Notes under the pieces: model-generated
Told to the model about the DNA's origin: nothing
Seen by the model: only the letters and a program-made list of their open reading frames with translations
Database searches by the model: none
Translations under genes and position numbers: made by a program
Shown here: piece after piece, positions 37,470-46,379 of the stretch
How positions within the stretch are numbered: the stretch's first letter is position 1
Layout of the letters: every line of letters starts with the position of its first letter
Assembly: GCA_002779605.1 (NCBI GenBank)
Contig: PEWE01000030.1
Coordinates: forward strand, 124,001 to 188,000
DNA length: 64,000 nucleotides
Direction: 5' to 3'
Origin: Zetaproteobacteria bacterium CG06_land_8_20_14_3_00_59_53
Lineage (GTDB): Bacteria; Pseudomonadota; Zetaproteobacteria; Mariprofundales; Mariprofundaceae

Positions 37470-37884
37470 TTCTCAGCATGGCCAGATCCAGCTCCAGTTG
37501 CGCATCGCGGCGCGTGACGTCCCAGATTTCGAAGTGTCCGGCGCCACCGGCGAACAACACGGTCTTATCCAGACCGGCATACTCCCGCAGGGTCGGCGGC
37601 AGAAGAATCCGCCCCTGCTTGTCGGGCAGGCAGGTGACGGCAGGCGACACCACAAAGCGCTCATAACCGCGACGCCATGCATCAGTAGCGGGAAGATTGC
37701 GCACCACACTGAGCACATCGCGCTCCCATTCCTTGGGCGGATAGGCATGCAGACAACCGTCGTAATCGCGGGTGATGATGATGGTCTCGTCGCCGTAACG
37801 GTTGCGCAGGGTGTCGCGGAAGGAGGCGGGGATATTCACCCGCCCCTTGGCATCCATCGAATTTTTGAACTCACCCTGGAACAT
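37450..37884 (-). CDS. mraZ: Transcriptional regulator MraZ
   Basis: 144 aa, two AbrB-like SpoVT domains, each with its signature: MDAKGRVNIPASFRD and PDKQGRILLPPTLREYAGL. In E. coli MraZ represses the dcw operon by binding short TGGG direct repeats upstream of mraZ. Repeats of that kind lie 70-103 bases upstream here, so autoregulation is expected. First gene of the division cluster. Confidence 0.95.
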   Translation of the reverse strand: MFQGEFKNSMDAKGRVNIPASFRDTLRNRYGDETIIITRDYDGCLHAYPPKEWERDVLSVVRNLPATDAWRRGYERFVVSPAVTCLPDKQGRILLPPTLREYAGLDKTVLFAGGAGHFEIWDVTRRDAQLELDLAMLRNGPPQP

Positions 37885-37953
37885 TCTGGCTCTACCCTCC
37901 CCCGCTAACGCTTCGCGCTAGGGGATGCTTGCAGGTACCTGTTGGGGCATTAA

Positions 37954-37987
37954 CCCACTATTACCCACTTCGCGCCAATATTGCCCA
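37954..37987 (-). promoter_or_regulatory. MraZ operator: four repeats at 10-bp spacing
   Basis: Read on the minus strand, TGGG, TGGC, TGGG and TGGG occur at exactly 10-base steps (plus-strand complements at 37984-37987, 37974-37977, 37964-37967 and 37954-37957). MraZ operators are runs of TGGG repeats on one helix face, so this fits autoregulation of the cluster. The array covers the -10 of the predicted promoter, which suits repression. Confidence 0.82.
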
Positions 37988-38005
37988 TATAAGACTTATT
38001 GTCAA
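37977..38005 (-). promoter_or_regulatory. Predicted sigma-70 promoter of the dcw cluster
   Basis: A perfect -35 TTGACA (complement at 38000-38005) and, 17 bases on, AATATT (4 of 6 against TATAAT; 37977-37982). The -10 lies inside the MraZ repeat array. The rest of the 368-base gap between mraZ and the next gene (37885-38252) holds a second MraZ-like motif on the other strand and a UUCG hairpin. I see no further gene there. Confidence 0.7.
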
Positions 38006-38089
38006 CCGCATTCCGCCAATAATTCAAAGAGATGGGCTGCCAAACCGAGTAATAAGCAAGGTTTTTCCATATGCAGACTGGGCTGCCGA

Positions 38090-38113
38090 TGGGTGGTTGA
38101 TAGTGGGTAATAA
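38090..38113 (+). promoter_or_regulatory. Second, plus-facing MraZ-like motif
   Basis: TGGG at 38090-38093, TGGT at 38094-38097 and TGGG at 38104-38107. The latter sits in GTGGGTAATA (38103-38112), the same 10-mer found on the minus strand inside the main MraZ array. It faces the small gene at 38253. Fewer and less regular repeats than the main array, so weak. Confidence 0.35.
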
Positions 38114-38213
38114 GTGTCCGGAGCGTCTATACGGAGCGAATTCCGGGGATTTCGGGGGGAAACCGGTGTCATTCAGATGTAACAGCACCGCCCTATTGTT
38201 CGCCACCCAGGCG

Positions 38214-38229
38214 ATGCCGTTCGCGGCAT
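38214..38229 (+). other. UUCG tetraloop hairpin upstream of small ORF
   Basis: ATGCCG-TTCG-CGGCAT, a 6-bp stem with a UUCG loop, 11 bases before the ribosome site of the 58-aa gene. No T-run follows, so it is not a simple terminator. It may stabilise or control the 5' leader. Confidence 0.5.
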
Positions 38230-38252
38230 GCAAGCCCACAAGGGGGTATAAA

Positions 38253-38429
38253 ATGGCTTTGCACGATCTGCTTCAGAACGACCGGATGGCGATGCTCAAA
38301 TGGGTCAGCGAGCGCAATGTGCACGTACCGCTTGCCGACCTGGCATTCATGCTCGACCTGAGCCACGACATACTGGCCGGTGCCAACAACGACCCTGTAA
38401 ACAGCCTTTACGATTACCACGCCGATTGA
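38253..38429 (+). CDS. Small acidic protein of unknown function (58 aa)
   Basis: ATG 38253 with AGGGGG 6 bases upstream. Begins [20 protein letters not shown], ends [12 protein letters not shown]. Predicted mainly helical, acidic, no membrane segment or cysteine. The frame is open much further upstream, but that part crosses the regulatory region and is not protein-like. It sits divergently from mraZ and 34 bases before ybjQ, same strand. I recognise no family. Confidence 0.6.
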   Translation: MALHDLLQNDRMAMLKWVSERNVHVPLADLAFMLDLSHDILAGANNDPVNSLYDYHAD

Positions 38430-38463
38430 CAGCCTGCCCGCAACATCAGTCCGGGAGGTTCAG

Positions 38464-38784
38464 ATGATCTTCAGCACCACGCCTTCGATCGAAGGCAGAG
38501 CAATCAGCGAATACAAGGGCATCGTGGTCGGCGAGGCGATCCTCGGCACCAATATCTTCCGCGACATGTTCGCCGGCATCCGCGACATCGTCGGCGGACG
38601 CTCCGGTGCCTACGAAAAGGAACTGGCCAAGGCCAGGCAGATCGCCTTCACAGAGATCGAGCAGCGCGCCGTCGAACTGGGTGCCAACGCCGTGATCGGC
38701 ATCGATATCGATTACGAGGTGGTCGGCAAGGACGGCAGCATGATGATGGTCAGTATCTGCGGCACCGCGGTGGTGCTCGCTTAG
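38464..38784 (+). CDS. ybjQ: YbjQ/UPF0145 family protein
   Basis: 106 aa, GGGAGG 5 bases before ATG. Matches the DUF74 family: [35 protein letters not shown] and [17 protein letters not shown]. Small pentameric cytoplasmic protein in solved structures; suggested metal binding is unproven. Its stop codon shares three bases with the stop of the convergent DUF1499 gene, leaving no room for a terminator. Confidence 0.93.
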   Translation: MIFSTTPSIEGRAISEYKGIVVGEAILGTNIFRDMFAGIRDIVGGRSGAYEKELAKARQIAFTEIEQRAVELGANAVIGIDIDYEVVGKDGSMMMVSICGTAVVLA

Positions 38785-39218
38785 GGCTTGAGTCTTTCGC
38801 GGATGGCTTCCACCCGCTTGCGGTTCACCCCGAAATCCGAATGCCCGACGCGCGAGGCCGAGCGGATATGAACAAAGCCGCTTGCCGCATCCCTGCGCAA
38901 TTCGACATCGTCCACGAAACGGAACAGTCGCGAGGCGAAGGTGGCATGCAGGTAATCATCATCCGCCTGCATGACTGTTCCACCCGCCGATTCAACGGCC
39001 CGCCGGACAGCCTGCCAATCGCTTTCAGTCAAAGGCGCGATGGCATGACCGCCATCGCTTGCCGGAGCCTCGCTGTTCACACAGTTCGGCTTGTCGGGAC
39101 AGGCGCGCAGATGCCCGTCAACCGGCCCGAGCGCCGGCGGTGTCTGCGACTGCCAGCCACGCACGGCAAACAAACCGATCAATACCACTGCAACCACCGC
39201 GAGTCCCGTCAACAACAT
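38781..39218 (-). CDS. DUF1499 domain protein, membrane-anchored
   Basis: 145 aa from ATG 39218 ([19 protein letters not shown]), chosen because AAGGGAGG lies 4 bases upstream; ATG 39233, which would overlap the ychJ-like stop by 4 bases, is equally allowed. One N-terminal membrane helix, then a periplasmic DUF1499 domain with [26 protein letters not shown] and [18 protein letters not shown]. Function of the family is unknown. Confidence 0.88.
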   Translation of the reverse strand: MLLTGLAVVAVVLIGLFAVRGWQSQTPPALGPVDGHLRACPDKPNCVNSEAPASDGGHAIAPLTESDWQAVRRAVESAGGTVMQADDDYLHATFASRLFRFVDDVELRRDAASGFVHIRSASRVGHSDFGVNRKRVEAIRERLKP

Positions 39219-39229
39219 CCTGCCTCCCT

Positions 39230-39697
39230 TCATGCGCCGGCCTTCGCCGCGCAACACTGCTTGAACTTCCTGCCACTGCCGCACGGGCAGGCATCGTTGC
39301 GCCCGATATCGCTCACCCTGCAATCGCCATCCACATAGCACCAGCGCCCGCCTTCGCGCACGAAGCGGCTGGTTTCATGCAGCATCTTCGCCTTGCCGCG
39401 ATCCATAAAGCCGGCGATGAACTCAACCTCGCCGCCACCACCCCCTGATTGCGCACGCACGATCTGCAGGCCGATCCAGTGCAACTGCGTGCCGCCCAGC
39501 GAGCCTGCCTGCGGGCGCGTGGAGGCATGCCATGTGGCATAAAGGTAGTCGTGCCGCCCCAGCACGTAGGCGGTGTAGCGCGAACGCATCAGGGATTCTG
39601 CATCGGGCGCGGAACAATCAGCAAAATAGCGCGCGCAGCAGGCATCTTCCGGACGCCCCGAACCGCAGGGGCAGCAGCCCGTCGCAGCACCGGTCAT
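39230..39697 (-). CDS. ychJ: YchJ-like protein with two SEC-C zinc motifs
   Basis: 155 aa. N-terminal CPCGSGRPEDACC and C-terminal ACPCGSGRKFKQCC are SEC-C type zinc-binding motifs like that at the end of SecA. Between them lies the YchJ domain (RSRYTAYVLGRHDYLYATWH, LQIVRAQ). The UPF0225 family is cytoplasmic with no settled function. Downstream of the mutarotase by 9 bases. Confidence 0.93.
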   Translation of the reverse strand: MTGAATGCCPCGSGRPEDACCARYFADCSAPDAESLMRSRYTAYVLGRHDYLYATWHASTRPQAGSLGGTQLHWIGLQIVRAQSGGGGGEVEFIAGFMDRGKAKMLHETSRFVREGGRWCYVDGDCRVSDIGRNDACPCGSGRKFKQCCAAKAGA

Positions 39698-39706
39698 ATC
39701 GGAGCT

Positions 39707-40612
39707 TTACAGAGGCTGGCTGGAATATTCGGCCCGCAAGCGATGCGTGGCCCCTGCTGCCAGCTGCACGACATCGTCGGCGGCATTGGTGGTTTCCACA
39801 CAGAGCATCTTCAGATAGCCGGATGGACCCAGATCACCCATCTTTTCGGCGGTCTTGTCCCACGGATTCCATACCACCATGGATGCGCTTCCGGAGCTCT
39901 TGATGACGATCCTGCGATCCATGTCCGGATCGATGATCTCGGCCTGATCGCCCGTTCCCAGATAGATGCGGTCGGTCTCTTCGGTAAGAGCCAGATTGCC
40001 GGACTGACGCTTGCGATTGCCGCCATCCATCTTATCGATGTATTCGCAATCGTGCAGTCCTTCGACATGCACATGGCTCACATCGCCGACCTGAAAATAG
40101 GTATGCAGGGCTTCACCCAGCGTGAACGGAGTGCTGCCGAGGTTGGTGGTTTCCATGTCGATGGAGATACTGCACCCGACCGTCACATGCAGCTGAACGC
40201 GCAGTGCATGAGCGCACTGCTGACGGGTCTTTTCGCTCTCCACCATCTCGAAGCTGATGCTGGTCGCGCCATCATCCAGTGCCCTGGAGGCCACCGGCTT
40301 CCAGTCCACGGTGCGCGCCGGACCATGCCCCGGCAGGGAAGCATCGGAGATATGCGGCCCGAACCACGGCCAGCAGATCGGCACGCCGCCGCGCAGCGAT
40401 TTACCCGGTGCATATTTGGCCGCATCCGACATCCAGATGATCGGCTTCTGGCCGCGGGTGCGGAAGCTGAGCACATGTGCGCCCTGCAATGCGATGGCAG
40501 CCTCACCGAGGTCGTTGTGAATCTCGGCGACCGGCATACCCCCGGGACCGTCCACAAACACCAGACCACCCTTGATACCGAACTGCTTATTCAACGCTTG
40601 CAACGCACTCAT
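39707..40612 (-). CDS. D-hexose-6-phosphate mutarotase (YeaD-like)
   Basis: Aldose-1-epimerase fold enzyme that interconverts anomers of hexose 6-phosphates. 301 aa from ATG 40612 (MSALQALNKQFGIKGGLVFV), with a GGGAGAGGGAA ribosome region. Visible: GAHVLSF, LRGGVPICWPWFGPH, GEALHTYFQVGDV with the catalytic His, and LCVETTNAADDVV. It lies 74 bases after the RND pump gene and may be co-transcribed, though the function is unrelated. Confidence 0.92.
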   Translation of the reverse strand: MSALQALNKQFGIKGGLVFVDGPGGMPVAEIHNDLGEAAIALQGAHVLSFRTRGQKPIIWMSDAAKYAPGKSLRGGVPICWPWFGPHISDASLPGHGPARTVDWKPVASRALDDGATSISFEMVESEKTRQQCAHALRVQLHVTVGCSISIDMETTNLGSTPFTLGEALHTYFQVGDVSHVHVEGLHDCEYIDKMDGGNRKRQSGNLALTEETDRIYLGTGDQAEIIDPDMDRRIVIKSSGSASMVVWNPWDKTAEKMGDLGPSGYLKMLCVETTNAADDVVQLAAGATHRLRAEYSSQPL

Positions 40613-40686
40613 TTCCCTCTCCCTTGGCGTGAACAGTCTGAAAACCTGTTTGAGCATACAACGCGGGCGGGCGAAAACAACAGGGG

Positions 40687-43600
40687 CTAGACTGGCAGCT
40701 CCTTCAGCTTCGCTCGGTCTGTGGCCAGCAACATGTACACCGCAGGCACCACGAACAGCGTGAACAGCGTGCCGATGGAAAGTCCGGTGAAGATCACGAT
40801 TCCCATCGCCTGCCGCCCTGCCGCACCCGCACCGCTGGCCATCACCAACGGCAGCACACCGAGCACCATCGCGGCCGTGGTCATCAGGATCGGACGCAGG
40901 CGGATCGCCGCCGCCTCCTCAATGGCTTCGCGCTTGCTCTTGCCGGTCAGCTGAAGATCGTTGGCGAACTGCACGATGAGGATGCCGTGCTTGCTGATCA
41001 GCCCCATCAGCGTCACCAGACCCACCTGCGTGTAGATATTGATGGTTGTCACACCCAGATTGATGAATAGCAGCGCACCCATCAGCGCCATCGGCACCGA
41101 CACCAGAATCACGATCGGATCCCGGAAGCTGTTGAACTGAATAGAGAGCGCCAGAAACACAATGACAATGGCGAACATCATGGTGAACACAAAGCCGCCG
41201 GATTCCTGCATGAACTGCCGCGACTGGCCGGAATAATCCACCGAATAACCCGACGGTGCGACCTCTTTGACTGCATTGCGCATGAAATTCAGCACCTGCT
41301 CCTGCGACACACCCGGCGCATACACGCCCTGAATGGTCGCCGAATTCAACTGTTGGAAGCGATTGATGGATTCCGGCACCACCTCGTGCGAAATCGTCGC
41401 CACGGTAGAGGCAGGAATCACCGTCCCGTCGGCAGCACGGATATAGTAATCCAGCACCTGTTCCGGATTCTGCCGGTGCGCCTGCAACACCTGCGGAATC
41501 ACGCGGTAGGAGCGCCCTTCAATCGAGAAATAATTCACATAACCGCCGCCGAGCGCCGCGCCCAGCGCATTGCCCACATCGCGCTGGGTAAGTCCGAGCG
41601 TGCTGACCAGATCGCGATCCACCTGCAGTGTGGCCTGCGGCTTGTCGATCTTCAGATCGGAATCGATAAAGAAGAACATACCCGATGCCTGCGCCTTGCC
41701 CACAACCTGACTGGCCACCTCGTTGAGGCTTTCGAAATTCTCGGTGGTCTTGATCACAAACTGTAGCGGCAGACCACCGGCTCCCGGCAGCGAGGGAAAC
41801 TGGAAGGCGGCGATATGCGCACCGGCAATGGTGCTCCACTTCTGCTGCAGTATCCCCATCAATTCGGCAGCCGAGCGTTCACGCTGATCCCACGGCTTGA
41901 ACAACACGCCGCCGATACCCTGATTGATGGTCGGCATGCCGGTCAGCTGGAACATCTGGTCATACTCCGGCAGTTCCTTGGACAGATCGAACACCTGCCT
42001 GGCATACAGCTGCATCTGCTGCGCCGTGGCGTTCGGTGCTCCCTGCATATGTGCCGCCACCAGCCCCTGATCCTCCTGCGGCGCGAGCTCGGACTTGGCG
42101 GTGGAAAACAGGTACACCGTGATGAAAAGCAGCAGCACGCCCATCACCACCTGCACCACCCAGGTATCCAGCGAGCCATGCAGGCGGCGCTGATAGCCTT
42201 GGTGCAACCGGCTGAACACGGCATCGATCTTGTGTACCAGCCAGGTGTCTTCCTGCTCTTTTCTAAATATCCGCGAGGCCATCATCGGCGAGAGGGTCAG
42301 CGCGATAATGCCCGAGATGGTCACGGCCCCGGCCAAAGTGAAGGCGAACTCGCCGAACAGAGCACCGGTCAGCCCCCCCTGATATCCGATTGGAACATAA
42401 ACCGCGATCAGCACCACGGTCATGGCAATGATCGGGCCGCCCAGTTCGCGCGCGGCCAGCAGCGCGGATTCAAACGGTGTTTTATGCTCTTCCCTCATAT
42501 GCCGGTCAACGTTCTCGACCACGATGATCGCATCGTCCACCACCAGTCCGATGGCCAGCACCAGAGACAGCAGGGTGAGCAGATTGATGGTGTAATCCAG
42601 TGCCTGCATGATCTCAAACGCCCCGATCATGGACAACGGAATGGCAATCACAGGCACCACCACGGCGCGGAAGTTGCCGAGGAACAGGAACACCACCGCC
42701 GTCACGATCAGCAGCGCCTCGATCAGGGTTTTCATCACCTCGTCAATCGAGCTGTGGATGAACTTCGTACCGTCATAGACGATCTCGCCGGTCAGTCCCG
42801 TCGGCATCTGGGCCTGAATATCCGGGAAGGCGGCGCGTACGCGGTCGATCACCTCCAGCACATTGGCATCGGGTGCGACTTTCACACCGATAAACACCGA
42901 ATCGCGCCCGCCGAAGGCCGTGGTCAGGTTATAGTCCTCCGCTCCCAGCACCACATTGGCTACATCCTCAAGGCGCACGATGGTGCCGTCCTGCTGACGG
43001 ATCACCAGTTGCTTGAACTCGTCCACCGAGTGCAGGCTGGTGGCTGCGGTCAGTTCCACACTGACCATCTGCCCCTTGCTGGTGCCGAGTGCGGTCAGGT
43101 AGTTATTGCCGGCCAGCGCCGCATACACATCCGCTGCCGTGATGTTCAGTGACGCCATACGCTCCGGATCGAGCCATGCACGCAGTGCGAACTGACGGGC
43201 GCCGATAATATCGGCACGTTGCACGCCCTCGATCCCATCCAGCTGCGGCTTGACCACCCGCAGCATATAATCGGTCAGGTTGTTATTGGGCAAATCCTTG
43301 CTGAAGAAGCCCATATACATCGAAGCCACGGTTTCGCCGACCTGCACCGAGATCACCGGCTGCTGAGCCTCGGCGGGCAACTGGTTGCGCACAGCATTCA
43401 CCTTGCTGCTGATATCGGTGAGCGCTTTATTGGCGTCGTAGTTCAGACGAAGTGTGGCGGTAATCGTCGAACTGCCGCTCACACTCACCGAGGACAGGTA
43501 ATCGATACCGCCGGCCTGTGCGATGGCTGTTTCCAGCGGCTGGGTGATAAAGCCGGCCACGGTCTTCGCATCCGCGCCGTAGTAAGCAGTATTCACGGTG

Positions 43601-43737
43601 ATCACTGCATTCTGCGTTTCGGGGAACTGGCGCACCGGCAGCAATTTGATGGCCTGCAGACCGAGCACCAGGATCAGCAGACTGATGGTGGTGGCCAGCA
43701 CGGGCCGGCGGATAAACAGATCGGTGAAGTTCTTCAC
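40687..43737 (-). CDS. RND multidrug efflux transporter, inner-membrane pump (HAE1 type)
   Basis: 1016 aa, full length for AcrB/MexB/MexI-type pumps. N-terminus MKNFTDLFIRRPVLATTISL, then the porter loop (YYGADAKTVAGFITQPLETA), TM helices 2-6, a second porter loop and TM 8-12. In TM4 LAIGLVVDDAIIVVENV carries the Asp pair needed for proton relay. It exports drugs or other amphiphiles using the proton gradient. Closest in feel to MexI, but substrates cannot be told. Partner genes lie upstream: adaptor, outer-membrane factor and TetR. Confidence 0.95.
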   Translation of the reverse strand: MKNFTDLFIRRPVLATTISLLILVLGLQAIKLLPVRQFPETQNAVITVNTAYYGADAKTVAGFITQPLETAIAQAGGIDYLSSVSVSGSSTITATLRLNYDANKALTDISSKVNAVRNQLPAEAQQPVISVQVGETVASMYMGFFSKDLPNNNLTDYMLRVVKPQLDGIEGVQRADIIGARQFALRAWLDPERMASLNITAADVYAALAGNNYLTALGTSKGQMVSVELTAATSLHSVDEFKQLVIRQQDGTIVRLEDVANVVLGAEDYNLTTAFGGRDSVFIGVKVAPDANVLEVIDRVRAAFPDIQAQMPTGLTGEIVYDGTKFIHSSIDEVMKTLIEALLIVTAVVFLFLGNFRAVVVPVIAIPLSMIGAFEIMQALDYTINLLTLLSLVLAIGLVVDDAIIVVENVDRHMREEHKTPFESALLAARELGGPIIAMTVVLIAVYVPIGYQGGLTGALFGEFAFTLAGAVTISGIIALTLSPMMASRIFRKEQEDTWLVHKIDAVFSRLHQGYQRRLHGSLDTWVVQVVMGVLLLFITVYLFSTAKSELAPQEDQGLVAAHMQGAPNATAQQMQLYARQVFDLSKELPEYDQMFQLTGMPTINQGIGGVLFKPWDQRERSAAELMGILQQKWSTIAGAHIAAFQFPSLPGAGGLPLQFVIKTTENFESLNEVASQVVGKAQASGMFFFIDSDLKIDKPQATLQVDRDLVSTLGLTQRDVGNALGAALGGGYVNYFSIEGRSYRVIPQVLQAHRQNPEQVLDYYIRAADGTVIPASTVATISHEVVPESINRFQQLNSATIQGVYAPGVSQEQVLNFMRNAVKEVAPSGYSVDYSGQSRQFMQESGGFVFTMMFAIVIVFLALSIQFNSFRDPIVILVSVPMALMGALLFINLGVTTINIYTQVGLVTLMGLISKHGILIVQFANDLQLTGKSKREAIEEAAAIRLRPILMTTAAMVLGVLPLVMASGAGAAGRQAMGIVIFTGLSIGTLFTLFVVPAVYMLLATDRAKLKELPV

Positions 43738-43746
43738 AAAATAGCC

Positions 43747-44907
43747 TTATTGTTCCTGCGGAGCCGGATCGGACTCGAAGGCAGGCTGCACGCTATTATT
43801 CACGATCAGCGGCGTGCCGTTCTTCAGCTTCATCTGCCCGCTGGTCACCACAAGATCACCTTCGTTGATACCGCTCTCCACAACGATCTGGTCGCCGCGT
43901 GTCAGTCCGGTTTTGACGAACACCTGTTCGGCCAACGGCATGGCCGGCTTGCCATCAGCCGACGGCTCAGCAGCAGCCTTCCCTTCAGCGGGCTTGGCCG
44001 GACGCGCCAGAAACACGGTCGAACCATAGGCATTAAACGAAATCGCAGTCTGCGGCAAGGTCAACAGGCTGCGACTTTCGCCGACCTGCACGCGCACCTC
44101 GGCATACATGCCGGGCAGCAGTTCGTCCTTCGGGTTATCCACCTTCGCTTCGATGCGCACATTGCGGGTACTTGCATTCACCCGGCTATCAATCGCACTG
44201 ATTTCCCCGATGAAATCGCGACCTTTGAAAGCGTCGCTACCCAGCAGCACACGCTGTCCCACCTTCAACTCGGCGACCTGCCGCTGCGGCACACTGAAAT
44301 CCACCAGAACCGGATTGTTGGCCTGCAGACTGACCAGCACCTCACCCTGCCGGACATACTGACCGGGACTGAGCGCGCTGACTCCCAGGCGACCGGCAAA
44401 CGGGGCACGGATATGCATCTTGCCCAGCACGGCACGCAGACGCGCAGCCTCGGCCTGTTTCACTTTTACATCGGCCGCATCCAGATCCAGCTGAGCCTGA
44501 CTGACCGCCTGCACCTTGAACTGCGCCTTGTCGCGCTCGAAGATACTCTTTGCAAGCTCCGCTGCGGCCACGGCTGCATCCAGCTGTGCCTGCTCTTCAT
44601 CGGCATCCAGTTCGATCAACAGCTCTCCGGCCTTGACCGCATCACCGGATTTGAAGTGCAGCGCCTGTACCGTTCCGGCTATCTCTGCGACGACCTCCAC
44701 GCCATTTCTGGCGCGCAGCGTGCCGACCGAACGAATCTCCGGCTGCCAATCCTGCACACCCGCCACCATCGTGGTCACCGTGGCGGGCGGCAGGCCGTTG
44801 CCGGCCAGCCATTTGCCCATCATGTAGGCCCCGAACATCCTGTAGCCGACCAGCAATGCAAAGCAGGTGCCGACAATCGCCAGCATGATCAACATGCGCT
44901 TTTTCAT
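43747..44907 (-). CDS. RND efflux periplasmic adaptor (membrane fusion protein)
   Basis: 386 aa. One N-terminal membrane segment (about 5-25), lipoyl-like halves (IAGTVQALHFKSGDAVKAGE and MHIRAPFAGRLGVSALSPGQ) around a helical hairpin, a beta-barrel part, and a Gly, Ala and Pro-rich insert near residues 310-335. Bridges the RND pump and outer-membrane channel. Starts 4 bases inside the end of the outer-membrane factor gene. Confidence 0.95.
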   Translation of the reverse strand: MKKRMLIMLAIVGTCFALLVGYRMFGAYMMGKWLAGNGLPPATVTTMVAGVQDWQPEIRSVGTLRARNGVEVVAEIAGTVQALHFKSGDAVKAGELLIELDADEEQAQLDAAVAAAELAKSIFERDKAQFKVQAVSQAQLDLDAADVKVKQAEAARLRAVLGKMHIRAPFAGRLGVSALSPGQYVRQGEVLVSLQANNPVLVDFSVPQRQVAELKVGQRVLLGSDAFKGRDFIGEISAIDSRVNASTRNVRIEAKVDNPKDELLPGMYAEVRVQVGESRSLLTLPQTAISFNAYGSTVFLARPAKPAEGKAAAEPSADGKPAMPLAEQVFVKTGLTRGDQIVVESGINEGDLVVTSGQMKLKNGTPLIVNNSVQPAFESDPAPQEQ

Positions 44908-46379
44908 GGTCTGTTCTCCGTCATTGCATGGGTTTGGTTATCTGTTTTTTCTGTCGAAACTTCATTCCACCAGCCACCGCCCAGCGCATGAATCAGCGCT
45001 GCGGAGTCGGCAAAACGTGCAGCCGATGCCAGTGTCCGGGCGATGCGCGCCTGCTGGTAATCCTGGCTGGCATTGAGCAATTCAAGCTGACTGGCGGCAC
45101 CGGCCGCATACTGCCGGCGCAACAGTTCAAGCGATTCCTGCGCAGCGTTCTCCGCATCCTGTTGCAGGCGCAGGCTCTGCCCGTCCATCTCCAGCGCCAG
45201 CAGGGTGTCGGCGACATCACGGAAGGCGCCCAGCACCGTATTGCGGTAGTTCGCTCCGGCCTGCTCGAAAGCCGCCTCGGCACCGCGCTTCCTGGCACGC
45301 AATTCGCCACCATGGAACAATGGCTGCACCAGCCCCGCTCCGGCATCCCACACCGTGCTGCCACCCTTGAACAGATTGGCCACGGTGCGCGACTCACTGC
45401 CGAAGCTGCCGGTCAGGGTGATGCGCGGATAAAGGTTGGCCGTGGCCACGCCGACATTGGCATTGGCCTGATGCAGCATCGCCTCGGAGGCCAGGATATC
45501 GGGCCGCTGGCGCACCAGCTCGGAAGGCAGGGACAGCGGCAGTTCGGCGGGCAGAGTTAATTCGGCGAGGGTGAACTCGGGCAGGCTGCTTTCCGAAGGC
45601 AGATCGCCGACCAGAACATTCAACAGATGCCGGTTCTGCTGCAATTGCTTACGCAACGACGGCAGAGCCGTGCGCACCTGCGCAAGCCGGCTGCGCTGGG
45701 CCAGCACAGAGGATTGCGCCACAGCGCCAAGCGCAAAGCGCTGCTCGATCATTTCCAGCTGCGCCCGGGAATCTGCAATGATGCTGTCTGTCGCGGCAAT
45801 CTGCTCACGCAACGAGGCTTCCTGCACAGCGGCGGTAACGATATTGGCCGCCAGTGTCATGCGTGCCGCCTGTATCTGGTATTTCTCGTAGTCCACCTGC
45901 GCTTCGAGCGTTTCGAGATAGCGCGTGCTGGCCCCGAACAAGTCGATGCCGTAACTCACCGATACCGAGGCGTTGTGCAGGGTGTAGGTGCGCGAGGTTC
46001 CGCCGAACGATGTGCCGGAAATCTTCTTGCGCGAGCTCGAGGCATTGGCATCCACACTCGGCACCAATACCGCGCCGACCTGCGAATTGAGGTTTTCCTG
46101 CACCTCGCGCAGGCGTGCCTTGGCTGCCACCACTGTCAGACTGTTGTCCAGACCGCGCGCTATCAGCGCATTCAGTTTTTTCGACTTGAACATCGTCCAC
46201 CAGTCGGCGGATACGGCGGCCCCCGCAACAAATTTCTGCCCGGATTCACTCTCCGCCTTCAGATCGGCAGACGAATAACTATCGGTTTTCGGGGTATCCG
46301 GGGATTTGAAATCCGGGCCCATCACGCAGGCGGACAGGATGAAAGCGGTCAGCAATCCAATCGGGCGTAGCATCGTCAT
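44904..46379 (-). CDS. Outer-membrane efflux lipoprotein (NodT/OprM family)
   Basis: 491 aa. Signal peptide with lipobox LSAC (Cys at about residue 18), so a lipid-anchored TolC-like channel. Two repeated OEP helices-plus-barrel halves (LNALIARGLDNSLTVVAAKA and RPDILASEAMLHQANANVGV). Completes the tripartite exporter. Its ATG overlaps the TetR stop by 4 bases, so repressor and pump genes are one transcription unit. Confidence 0.94.
   Translation of the reverse strand: MTMLRPIGLLTAFILSACVMGPDFKSPDTPKTDSYSSADLKAESESGQKFVAGAAVSADWWTMFKSKKLNALIARGLDNSLTVVAAKARLREVQENLNSQVGAVLVPSVDANASSSRKKISGTSFGGTSRTYTLHNASVSVSYGIDLFGASTRYLETLEAQVDYEKYQIQAARMTLAANIVTAAVQEASLREQIAATDSIIADSRAQLEMIEQRFALGAVAQSSVLAQRSRLAQVRTALPSLRKQLQQNRHLLNVLVGDLPSESSLPEFTLAELTLPAELPLSLPSELVRQRPDILASEAMLHQANANVGVATANLYPRITLTGSFGSESRTVANLFKGGSTVWDAGAGLVQPLFHGGELRARKRGAEAAFEQAGANYRNTVLGAFRDVADTLLALEMDGQSLRLQQDAENAAQESLELLRRQYAAGAASQLELLNASQDYQQARIARTLASAARFADSAALIHALGGGWWNEVSTEKTDNQTHAMTENRP

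Noticed and set aside
37929-38252. Upstream extension of the 58-aa gene to a 166-aa protein
   Set aside because: The extension would run through the MraZ array and promoter region, has no ribosome site at its start and has no protein-like pattern. The ATG at 38253 has a strong site.
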